This document shows positions 16,901-24,332 of a DNA stretch of 64,000 nt, piece by piece (within the stretch, counting starts at the first letter, position 1; each line of letters begins with the position of its first letter). The notes beneath the pieces were generated by a model. It was not told where the DNA came from. It saw nothing but the letters and a program-made list of their open reading frames with translations, and did not search any database. The stretch is from contig NZ_JACHLK010000001.1 of the NCBI RefSeq assembly GCF_014207955.1, forward strand, positions 310,001 through 374,000. The letters run 5' to 3'. The translations under genes and the position numbers were made by a program. Source of the stretch: Acidovorax soli (GTDB lineage Bacteria; Pseudomonadota; Gammaproteobacteria; Burkholderiales; Burkholderiaceae_C).

Positions 16901-17167
16901 TTACCTCACCGTATCGGGCAGCTCGATCTTGACCTCGAGCACCTCCAGGTTGTCCTGGCGTTCCAGGTGCACCTTGAGGTCTTCGGGGTTGATCTTCACG
17001 TACTTGGAGATCACCGACACCAGTTCGCGCTGCAGCGCGGGCAGGTAGTCGGGTTCGGAGGCGTTACGGCCGTTGCGTTCGTGCGCCAGGATGATCTGCA
17101 GGCGTTCCTTGGCAACGCTGGCGGTCTTCTTCTTTTCGCCGAGCAGGAAGGAGAGAAACGATGCCAT
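16901..17167 (-). CDS. minE: cell division topological specificity factor MinE
   Basis: The 88-residue protein is full length for MinE: an amphipathic N-terminal membrane-targeting helix ([10 protein letters not shown]), the MinD-binding region with [13 protein letters not shown], and the topological-specificity domain ending [12 protein letters not shown]. MinE displaces MinD from the membrane and drives pole-to-pole oscillation, so that the division ring forms at mid-cell. It lies three bases after minD in the minCDE operon. A dispersed repeat follows its stop. Confidence 0.97.
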   Translation of the reverse strand: MASFLSFLLGEKKKTASVAKERLQIILAHERNGRNASEPDYLPALQRELVSVISKYVKINPEDLKVHLERQDNLEVLEVKIELPDTVR

Positions 17168-17170
17168 GGC

Positions 17171-17986
17171 TTATTTGCTCCCGAACAGGCGTTTGAAGAA
17201 GCCGGGCTTTTCGGCTTCGATGAAACGCAGGGGCTTTTCCGCCCCGAGGAAACGGTCGACCACGTCCTTGTAGGCTTCCGAGACATCCGTGCCCTGGGCA
17301 TGGATGGCCGGTGTGCCCTGGTTGGACGATTGCAGCACCACCTCGGACTCGGGGATCACGCCGATCAGCTTGATGCGCAGGATGTCCTGGATGTCCTCCA
17401 GCGAGAGCATCTGGCCGTCCTCGACCCGGCTGGGGTTGTAGCGCGTGATGAGCAGGTGCTCCTTGATCGGCTCGCCCCCCTCGATGGCACGCTTGGTCTT
17501 GCTGCCCAGCATGCCCAGGATGCGGTCGGAATCGCGCACCGAGGAAACCTCGGGGTTGGTGACCAGCAGGGCCTCATCGGCGAAATGCATGGCCATGAGC
17601 GCGCCGCTTTCGATGCCGGCGGGCGAGTCGCAGACGATGTACTCGAAGCCCATCTCGGCCAGGTCCTTGAGGATCTTCTCCACGCCGTCCTGCTTGAGGG
17701 CGTCCTTGTCGCGCGTCTGGCTGGCGGCCAGCACGAACAGGTTCTCGCACTGCTTGTCCTTGATGAGGGCCTGGTTCAGGTTGGCCTCGCCCTGGATCAC
17801 GTTGATGAGGTCGTACACCACACGGCGTTCGCAACCCATGATGAGGTCCAGGTTGCGCAGGCCGACGTCGAAGTCGATCACGGCGGTCTTGTGGCCGCGC
17901 AGGGCGAGGCCGGTGGCGAAGCTGGCGCTGGTGGTGGTCTTGCCCACTCCCCCCTTGCCGGAGGTCACGACGACGATTTTGGCCAT
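17171..17986 (-). CDS. minD: septum site-determining ATPase MinD
   Basis: A 271-residue ParA/MinD ATPase. The deviant Walker A motif GKGGVGKTTT is at about residues 10-19. The protein ends in the amphipathic membrane-targeting helix (GFFKRLFGSK). ATP-bound MinD dimerises on the membrane, recruits MinC, and is released by MinE. It sits between minC and minE with gaps of about three bases, indicating one transcript. Confidence 0.97.
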   Translation of the reverse strand: MAKIVVVTSGKGGVGKTTTSASFATGLALRGHKTAVIDFDVGLRNLDLIMGCERRVVYDLINVIQGEANLNQALIKDKQCENLFVLAASQTRDKDALKQDGVEKILKDLAEMGFEYIVCDSPAGIESGALMAMHFADEALLVTNPEVSSVRDSDRILGMLGSKTKRAIEGGEPIKEHLLITRYNPSRVEDGQMLSLEDIQDILRIKLIGVIPESEVVLQSSNQGTPAIHAQGTDVSEAYKDVVDRFLGAEKPLRFIEAEKPGFFKRLFGSK

Positions 17987-17989
17987 GGA

Positions 17990-18823
17990 TTATTGGATCT
18001 CTCTGGGGTTGATACGTACGGGATTGCGCAGCGGCTCGATGAAGAGCTTCTCGCCTTCCAGGCGCACCTGGGCCGGCCTGCCCGCGACCTCGTCGGGCAG
18101 GGCGGTCTCCGTCGTGCGGTAGATGCCTGCAATGGACACCAGCTGCGGCTCCATGCAGGTGGAAAAGATGCGTGCCTCGGTGTTGCCGCGCGCGCCGGCA
18201 ATGGCGCGCCCGCGCAGCGGGGCATAGACATGGATGTTGCCATCGGCAATGACCTCGGCGCCGAAGCTGACCATGGCCAGCACCACCAGATCGGCGCCGC
18301 GCGCGTAGACCTGCTGGCCCGAGCGCAGCGGCTTGTCGACCACCAGGGTGCCGGGGCCGGCCACGGGCACTTCGCGCACCACCTCGACCTCGTGCACCAC
18401 CTCTCGGATGACTTCCTGCACCTGCACGGACGTTTCGGCCGCCGGTTCTGGTGGTTCTTCTTGCGCGGGCGGGGCTTCGGCACGGGGGGGCGGCGCGTCG
18501 GGCGCCAGGCTGAGGCCCGCTGCGTGCGCAGCCTCCATTTGGGCCGGGTTGCCGCCGCGCACCGCCACGGGCAGGGTGCGGTGCTCGCGCAGCACGGCGA
18601 CGATGGCCGCGAAATCGATGGACTCCTCGGCCTCGCGCACCAGCGCCAGATCGATCAGCACGGGGTCGTTGTCGAAGAAGCCGGGGGCGTCGGCGACCCG
18701 TTCGGCCAGTTCGGCAGCGAACTGGGCCGCATCGGTGGTCTTGAGCAACACCGCCACCACAGGCAAGCTTGCGCTCTTGAGATCGAAGCGGGTGCGGACC
18801 TGGGCCGCCGTGGAAAAGGCCAT
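17990..18823 (-). CDS. minC: septum site-determining inhibitor MinC
   Basis: About 277 residues. The N-terminal FtsZ-inhibiting domain (FDLKSASLPVVAVLL near residue 13) is joined by a proline/glutamate-rich linker (about 115-160) to the C-terminal beta-helix domain (RSGQQVYARGADLVVLAMVS...GRAIAGARGNTEARIF). The latter binds MinD. The linker is longer and more acidic than in enteric MinC. The start at MAFSTAAQ fits the domain boundary but has no clear ribosome-binding site; an in-frame ATG 48 bases upstream is also possible. Confidence 0.93.
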   Translation of the reverse strand: MAFSTAAQVRTRFDLKSASLPVVAVLLKTTDAAQFAAELAERVADAPGFFDNDPVLIDLALVREAEESIDFAAIVAVLREHRTLPVAVRGGNPAQMEAAHAAGLSLAPDAPPPRAEAPPAQEEPPEPAAETSVQVQEVIREVVHEVEVVREVPVAGPGTLVVDKPLRSGQQVYARGADLVVLAMVSFGAEVIADGNIHVYAPLRGRAIAGARGNTEARIFSTCMEPQLVSIAGIYRTTETALPDEVAGRPAQVRLEGEKLFIEPLRNPVRINPREIQ

Positions 18824-18964
18824 GTCAACGGGTTTGGTTGATTGGAAGCGCCTGGAAAGCCCAGGCGCCATGCGCAAAGTGTACCGTGGGCCCGCAGGGG
18901 CCCTGTTTCGGGGTGTCCGGCCGGTGCCAGCACACTGGACGAGCGCCTCCCATAATCGGCCGCC

Positions 18965-19888
18965 ATGTCCATCGCCCGCAAAACCCACCTCGATTCCCTG
19001 GCCGTCGGCCTGCTGCTCACCTGCTGCATGTTCTGGGGCTTCCAGCAGGTGCTGGTCAAGGCCACGGTGGGTGAGGTGGCCCCGGTGTTCCAGGCCTCCG
19101 TGCGCTTCGTGCTGGCGGCCCTGGCCGTGGCCGCCTGGTGCCGCTGGCGCGACGTGCCCCTGTCCAGCCGCAGCGAGCCCCAGGGGGCATTGCGCGGTGG
19201 CCTGCTGGCCGGCGCCCTGTTCGCGGGCGAGTTCGCCTGCATCTATGTGGGCCTGCAGTACACCAGCGCCTCGCGGCTCACGGTGTTCCTCTACGGCGCG
19301 CCGTTCTGGGTGGCACTGCTGCTGCCGCACTTCATCCCGAGCGAGCGGCTGCGCGGCTGGCAGTGGCTGGGCCTGGCTGCTGCCTTCGTGGGGGTGGGGC
19401 TGGCCCTGGGCGACGGCATGGCCGGCCCGGCCAATGCCGCCATGCCCCGGGCCTGGCTGGGCGACCTGCTGGGCATGGGGGCCGGACTGATGTGGGCGCT
19501 CACCACCGTGGTCATCCGCACCACGCCGCTGGCACGTGTGGCACCGGCCAAGCAGCTGTTCTACCAGGTGGGCGTGAGCGCCGCCGTGCTGCCCTTCCTG
19601 TCCCTGGCGCTGGGCGAGCCCTGGGGCTGGCAGTTCAGCGCCTTTGCCTGGGGCTCGCTGCTGGTGCAGGCCCTGGTAGGCGCCTTCGTGAGCTACCTGG
19701 CCTGGATGTGGATGCTGGCCCACTACCCGGCCACGCGCATCTCTGTGTTCGTGTTCCTGACCCCGGTCTTCGCCCTGCTGTTCGGCGCCCTGTGGCTGGG
19801 CGAGCCCGTGACGCCCGGCCTGGTGGTGGCCCTGGGGCTGGTGGCGGTGGGGATTGTGCTGGTCAATCGCAAGCCGGCCGCTGCGTAA
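18965..19888 (+). CDS. EamA/DMT-family transporter
   Basis: The 307-residue membrane protein has about ten helices in two tandem EamA repeats, as in RhaT/YdcZ-type drug/metabolite exporters. FWGFQQVLVK in helix 1 and the C-terminal VFVFLTPVFALLFGALWLGE are family hallmarks. It probably exports a small metabolite; the substrate is unknown. It is divergent from the min operon with a 141-base gap and convergent with the small membrane protein at 19892. Confidence 0.9.
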   Translation: MSIARKTHLDSLAVGLLLTCCMFWGFQQVLVKATVGEVAPVFQASVRFVLAALAVAAWCRWRDVPLSSRSEPQGALRGGLLAGALFAGEFACIYVGLQYTSASRLTVFLYGAPFWVALLLPHFIPSERLRGWQWLGLAAAFVGVGLALGDGMAGPANAAMPRAWLGDLLGMGAGLMWALTTVVIRTTPLARVAPAKQLFYQVGVSAAVLPFLSLALGEPWGWQFSAFAWGSLLVQALVGAFVSYLAWMWMLAHYPATRISVFVFLTPVFALLFGALWLGEPVTPGLVVALGLVAVGIVLVNRKPAAA

Positions 19889-19891
19889 CCC

Positions 19892-20254
19892 TTACCCCCG
19901 CACGCCCAGGTAGAGGTGCGCGATCAGCGAGGAAACGGCGAACGCACCGCCCAGCCACAAGGTCAGCCACCGAAAGGCTTCGTACTCCCGGCCATTCGCG
20001 TTGCGAAACAGGTTTTGCACCGCCACGGACAACAGGGCCACGACCCCGCACGCCAGCGCGCCCAGCATGAGCAGCAAGGGGCCGCCGCTCAGCACCACCA
20101 GGGTACGGTATCGGCCCGCAGGAATGCGCAGCCTGCCTGCGCTGGCGGCGACCACTGCAACGACCACCAGGTACAAGGCCCAGCGCAAACTCGATGCCCA
20201 GGCCTTGGAGTCTGGACCGGCGGGTGGTTCGTCCTGCCGCGGGGGCTTCGCCAT
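19892..20254 (-). CDS. small three-helix membrane protein downstream of pssA
   Basis: The 120-residue protein has three hydrophobic segments (about 24-40, 54-80 and 98-116) after a polar N-terminus. I do not recognise its family. Its ATG shares one base with the pssA stop (TGATG), so translation is coupled to phosphatidylserine synthase. That makes a membrane-lipid-related function possible but unproven. Confidence 0.7.
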   Translation of the reverse strand: MAKPPRQDEPPAGPDSKAWASSLRWALYLVVVAVVAASAGRLRIPAGRYRTLVVLSGGPLLLMLGALACGVVALLSVAVQNLFRNANGREYEAFRWLTLWLGGAFAVSSLIAHLYLGVRG

Positions 20255-20883
20255 CAGAATTTCGGTATGCGGATGCGGCTGATCATGAGGGAACCGGACG
20301 CAGCAAACAACAGCACCAGCGGGTGCAGCGTGAAACCGCCGATCAGCACCTTGCCGAACCACAGGTTCTCGCCCAGGGCGCCCATGTACGCGGCCAGGGC
20401 CAGCAGGCCCACGAGCACGATGGAGGTGGGGATGGGCGTGCCCTCGAAGTATTTCACCTTGCCATCGTCGCCCGAGAGCGATTCGGCCGTGACGTTGTAG
20501 CGCGCCAGGCGCGAGACGCCGCAGGCCACGAAGTAGGCCAGCACCACGCGGTCGTACAGGCCCTGCATGCCGCAGCCATAGGCGATGATGGCGGGCGCCA
20601 CGCCGAACGAGATCACGTCGGCCAGCGAATCGAGCTCGCGCCCCATGGCCGAACTCTTCTGGCGCCAGCGCGCGATGCGCCCGTCGAGCACGTCGAAGAT
20701 CAGCGCCGCCAGCACCAGCGCCGCCGCGAAGTAGATGTGCAGCACCTCGCGCGTACCCAGGTAGGTCATGGCGGAGAACAGCGCGCCCACGCCACACACC
20801 GCATTGCCCAGCGTGAACCAGTCGGCCAGGTGGAACTCGCGGATCATCGAAAAGCGCTTGGGATGGGGTTGGGGGGTGGTCAT
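20254..20883 (-). CDS. pssA: CDP-diacylglycerol--serine O-phosphatidyltransferase
   Basis: The 209-residue membrane enzyme carries the full CDP-alcohol phosphotransferase signature DGRIAR, eight residues, G, three residues, D, three residues, D (DGRIAR...GRELDSLAD). It joins CDP-diacylglycerol and serine to make phosphatidylserine, the precursor of phosphatidylethanolamine. FTLGNAVCGVGAL at the start and several helices match the PssA type II family. The start at MTTPQPHP was chosen because hydrophobic and conserved sequence begins soon after. No decarboxylase gene is adjacent. Confidence 0.92.
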   Translation of the reverse strand: MTTPQPHPKRFSMIREFHLADWFTLGNAVCGVGALFSAMTYLGTREVLHIYFAAALVLAALIFDVLDGRIARWRQKSSAMGRELDSLADVISFGVAPAIIAYGCGMQGLYDRVVLAYFVACGVSRLARYNVTAESLSGDDGKVKYFEGTPIPTSIVLVGLLALAAYMGALGENLWFGKVLIGGFTLHPLVLLFAASGSLMISRIRIPKF

Positions 20884-21148
20884 GTCAGGGGCGCTCCGGT
20901 CGCGCCATGGAAAGTGGTGACGCCACATTATGGGCGGCAGCGCACACCCCCCCTGTAGGTCCATGGCCCGCGCGGCCAAGGGGGGCGTCAGCGGCGGGCG
21001 CAGCCCGGCAGAACCACCTGCAGTCGTCAACATTCTTGAACAGTGTGTCCATGGTTTTGGGCAATTGTCAAAAAATCCACGCGCACCAACAATGGCCAGA
21101 CAACGGCCTGTTTGTCAGGATGGAGCCGATTTGCCAGGAGACAAGACC
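20884..21148. other. divergent intergenic region, pssA and acyl-CoA synthetase
   Basis: This 265-base gap holds the pssA promoter side and the leader of the synthetase operon. An imperfect inverted repeat, CCAGACAA (21096-21103) and TTGTCAGG (21112-21119), lies about 30 bases before the leader ORF and could be an operator. No other gene is seen. Confidence 0.45.
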
Positions 21149-21226
21149 ATGCACACCGCCAGGAGCGCACAGCAGCCCTGCCCCACCCCCGCAGCCGCCG
21201 CGGGCATGGAGGCGACCACACCATGA
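21149..21226 (+). CDS. possible 25-residue leader ORF overlapping the synthetase start
   Basis: ATG at 21149 follows an excellent CCAGGAGACAAGACC ribosome-binding site. The frame encodes 25 residues (start MHTARSAQQP) and its TGA overlaps the ATG of the synthetase gene (ATGA at 21223). The synthetase start itself has only a weak site. Translation of the leader could therefore feed ribosomes into the main gene. The peptide has no recognisable motif; it may matter only by being translated. Confidence 0.4.
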   Translation: MHTARSAQQPCPTPAAAAGMEATTP

Positions 21227-23160
21227 CAGCCGCCATCGGCTCCACGCACCCGCCCCTGTCGGCCCCTTTTTCTCCGGCATTTCCCATACGCAGCTTGCAA
21301 GACGTAGAACGCCTGGAGGCCGTTCCCCTGGCCCAGGCGCTGCCGGTGCAGAGCACCTACGAGATCTTCCGCAACTCGGCCCATGCCTTTGGCGACAAGA
21401 CGGCGCTGAGCTTTCTGCCCACGGCCGACCCGGCGGACGAGCCCGTGCGCTGGTCGTACGCCCAGTTGCTGGCCGGCATCCACCAGACGGCCAACCTGCT
21501 GCACAGCCTGGGCGTGGGGCCGCAAGACGCCGTGGCCGTGCTGCTGCCCGGCTGCCTGGAATACCACCTGGCCCTGTGGGGTGGCGAGGCGGCCGGCATC
21601 GTGCAACCGCTCAACCCGCTGCTCACGCCCGAAAAGCTGGCCTCCATGCTGGCCCTGGCCGGCGCCAAGGTGCTGATCGCCTATGGCGAGGATGGCGACT
21701 CGGGCTTCTGGACCAAGGCCATGGGCCTGCGCAACGCCGTGCCCGGCCTGCACACCGTGCTGCGCGTGGCACCGCATGGCGAGGCGCCCGGCGCGGCCGG
21801 GCCCCTGCCCGACGGGGTGATCGACTTTGCCCGCCGGATGGCCCAGCCCGACGACCGGCTGGTGAGCGGCCGGCGCATCGCGGCCAGCGACATCGCGGCC
21901 TACTTCCACACCGGCGGCACCACGGGGGCGCCCAAACTCGCGCGGCACAGCCATGGCGCCCAGGTGTTCACGGCCTGGGCCTGCGTGCAGATGCAGGGCA
22001 TGCGGCCCGAGGATGCGGGCATCAACGGCTACCCCCTGTTCCACGTGGCGGGCGTGCTGCCCGGCGCGCTGGCGGCACTGTCGGCCGGGGTAGAGACCAT
22101 CATCCCGACCACCGGGCTGTTCCGCAACCGCCAGGTGCTGGCCAACTACTGGCGCCTGGCCGAGCGCTACCGCTGCACCTACCTGTCGGCCGTGCCCACG
22201 GTGCTGGCCGCGCTGGCCAATGTGCCGCTGGACGGTGCCGACATCTCGACCCTGCGCTACTGCCGCACGGGCGCCGCCATCCTCGCGCCCGAACTGGCGG
22301 CACGCTTCGAACGCCTGTTTGGCCTGCACGTGCACGAAAGCCTGGGCATGACGGAGATGGCCGGTATTTCCACCATCACGCCGCCCGGCGTGAGCGCGCC
22401 CGCGGGCTGCGTGGGCTGGCGCCTGCCCCACGCGCGGCTGCGCATCGTCGCGCTCGACGCGCACGGCAATGCCTCGGACCGGGAGATGCCGCCCGGCCAG
22501 CCGGGCATGGTGCTGTTCCACTCGCCCAACCTGTTCTCGGGCTTTCTCGATCCCGCCGACACGGCCAAGGCGTTCACGCCCGATGGCTGGCTGGCCACGG
22601 GTGACCTGGGCTTCATCGATGACCAGGGCCGGTTGCATCTGAGCGGGCGCTCCAAGGACCTCATCATCCGCAGCGGCCACAACATCGACCCCAAGGTGAT
22701 TGAGGACGCCCTGGGCGCCCACCCCGCCGTGCAGCTGGCCGCCGCCGTGGGCGCACCCGATGCCTATGCGGGCGAGCTGCCGGTCGTCTTCGCCACGCTG
22801 CTGCCCGGCGCCCAGGCCAGCGAGGCCGAGCTGCTGGACTTTGCCTGCGCGGGCGTGGACGAGGCCGTGGCCCGGCCGCGCCGCCTCACCGTGCTGGAAA
22901 CCATGCCCGTGACCAATGTCGGCAAGATCTACAAACCTGCCCTGCGCCTGCAGGCCGCCTGCCAGACCGTGCAGGCGCTGGTGGACGGTGCGTGCGCCGA
23001 CCTGGACCTGGCTGCCCGCCCCGCCGTGCAGGCCGAGGGTGAAAGCGCCGTGCGCGTGCTCGTCGAAGGCGGCGACGCGGCCCTCGCGGACCGCCTGCGC
23101 CAGGTGCTGGACCCCCTGCCCATCAAGGTGCAGGTGGTGCTGTCCCCGCCCGGCACCTGA
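21223..23160 (+). CDS. AMP-forming acyl-CoA synthetase
   Basis: A 645-residue member of the ANL superfamily. The P-loop YFHTGGTTGAPKLARHSH (about residue 226), the adenylate motif ESLGMTEMAG, the hinge GDLGFIDDQGRLHLSGRSKD and the C-terminal catalytic lysine region TNVGKIYKP are all present. It activates a carboxylic acid to acyl-CoA with ATP; the substrate is not clear. The C-terminus extends about 60 residues past the usual end. A Bug receptor gene follows after 46 bases, suggesting uptake and activation of the same acid. Confidence 0.9.
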   Translation: MTAAIGSTHPPLSAPFSPAFPIRSLQDVERLEAVPLAQALPVQSTYEIFRNSAHAFGDKTALSFLPTADPADEPVRWSYAQLLAGIHQTANLLHSLGVGPQDAVAVLLPGCLEYHLALWGGEAAGIVQPLNPLLTPEKLASMLALAGAKVLIAYGEDGDSGFWTKAMGLRNAVPGLHTVLRVAPHGEAPGAAGPLPDGVIDFARRMAQPDDRLVSGRRIAASDIAAYFHTGGTTGAPKLARHSHGAQVFTAWACVQMQGMRPEDAGINGYPLFHVAGVLPGALAALSAGVETIIPTTGLFRNRQVLANYWRLAERYRCTYLSAVPTVLAALANVPLDGADISTLRYCRTGAAILAPELAARFERLFGLHVHESLGMTEMAGISTITPPGVSAPAGCVGWRLPHARLRIVALDAHGNASDREMPPGQPGMVLFHSPNLFSGFLDPADTAKAFTPDGWLATGDLGFIDDQGRLHLSGRSKDLIIRSGHNIDPKVIEDALGAHPAVQLAAAVGAPDAYAGELPVVFATLLPGAQASEAELLDFACAGVDEAVARPRRLTVLETMPVTNVGKIYKPALRLQAACQTVQALVDGACADLDLAARPAVQAEGESAVRVLVEGGDAALADRLRQVLDPLPIKVQVVLSPPGT

Positions 23161-23206
23161 GCCTTTTTCCCCAAGACCCATAACGATTCCAGGAGACAAA
23201 CCAACC

Positions 23207-24220
23207 ATGCGAACTTTCCAGACCCTTGCACGCCGCACCTGGCTCGGTGCCGCCGCGCTCGCCACCATCGCGGCCCTCACCGGCACCGGTGCACTGGCCC
23301 AGCAAGCGGCCAACTACCCCAACAAGCCGATCAAGGTGGTCGTGCCCTTTGCACCCGGCGGCGCCACCGATGTGCTGGCCCGTGTGCTGGCCGAGAAGAT
23401 GGCGGCCGGCCTGGGCCAGCCCCTGGTGATCGACAACAAACCCGGTGCGGCCGGCATCATTGGCACCGATGCGGTGGCCAAGGCCGCGCCCGATGGCTAC
23501 ACCATCGTGCTGGGCCTGAGCAATTCGCTGCTGACCAACCAGTTCCTCTACGAGAAGCTGCCCTACGACCCGCAGCGCGACCTGGCCCTGGTCTACCAGA
23601 TCGCCATCGCCCCGCTGGTGCTGGTGGCCCACCCCAGCGTGCCCGTGGCCACCGGCCCCGAGCTGCTCAAGTACGCCGCCGCCCACAAGGGCAAGGTGGC
23701 CTATGGCTCCTACGGCACGGGGGCCTACCCGCACCTGGCCGGCGCCTACATGAGCCTCACACAGAACGCCGACATGAGCCACGTGGCCTACCGCGGTGAG
23801 GCCCCCATGGTGCAGGACCTGATCGGCGGCCAGATCCAGATGGCCTATGCCAGCGCGCTGGTCGCCAAGGCGCACATCGACGCCGGCAAGCTCAAGGCGC
23901 TGGGGGTGACCGGCGAGCGGCGCATGGGCATCCTGCCCAACGTGCCCACCCTGGCCGAGCAGGGCATGACCGACGAGGCCTACCGCGTGGCCGGCTGGCT
24001 GGCCTTTGCCGCGCCGGCGGGCACGCCGCCGGCCATTCTGGAGCGCCTGGCCGGCGAGGTGCGCAAGGCCGTGCAGTTGCCCGACGTGGCCCAGCGCATT
24101 GCAGGCATGGGCTTCGACGCCAAGACCAACTCCTCGCCGGCCGAGTTCAAGGCCGCCTACATGAAGGAGCGGCCGGTGTGGGAGCGCCTCATCAAGCAGT
24201 CCGGAGCGAAGCTAGATTGA
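23207..24220 (+). CDS. Bug-type tripartite tricarboxylate transporter receptor
   Basis: The 337-residue periplasmic binding protein has a signal peptide (cleavage near ALAQQA, about residue 32), then YPNKPIKVVVPFAPGGATDVLAR and VIDNKPGAAGIIG, the ligand-binding loops of the Bug (TctC) family. Such proteins bind carboxylates, often aromatic or dicarboxylic. No TctA/TctB permease is nearby, the usual situation for Burkholderiales Bug genes. Its position behind an acyl-CoA synthetase suggests a shared acid substrate. AGGAGACAAA precedes the start. Confidence 0.92.
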   Translation: MRTFQTLARRTWLGAAALATIAALTGTGALAQQAANYPNKPIKVVVPFAPGGATDVLARVLAEKMAAGLGQPLVIDNKPGAAGIIGTDAVAKAAPDGYTIVLGLSNSLLTNQFLYEKLPYDPQRDLALVYQIAIAPLVLVAHPSVPVATGPELLKYAAAHKGKVAYGSYGTGAYPHLAGAYMSLTQNADMSHVAYRGEAPMVQDLIGGQIQMAYASALVAKAHIDAGKLKALGVTGERRMGILPNVPTLAEQGMTDEAYRVAGWLAFAAPAGTPPAILERLAGEVRKAVQLPDVAQRIAGMGFDAKTNSSPAEFKAAYMKERPVWERLIKQSGAKLD

Positions 24221-24313
24221 CCCCCTGAGCCGCTTCGCAGCTTCCCCCTGAAGGGGGACGCCCCCGGTGCGGCGGGGCGGCCCTTGCACGGGGGCACTGG
24301 CCTGCGCCGTGCC
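24221..24313 (+). repeat. dispersed 3'-end repeat, copy B (after Bug receptor)
   Basis: The copy begins CCCCCTGAGCCGCTTCG directly at the base after the Bug receptor stop and ends GGGCACTGGCC plus a GCCGTGCC tail. It contains CCCCCTGAAGGGGG, a short hairpin absent from copy A. It is in the same orientation as the gene before it. Confidence 0.75.
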
Positions 24314-24332
24314 TACCCAGAGGCCGCCTTAC

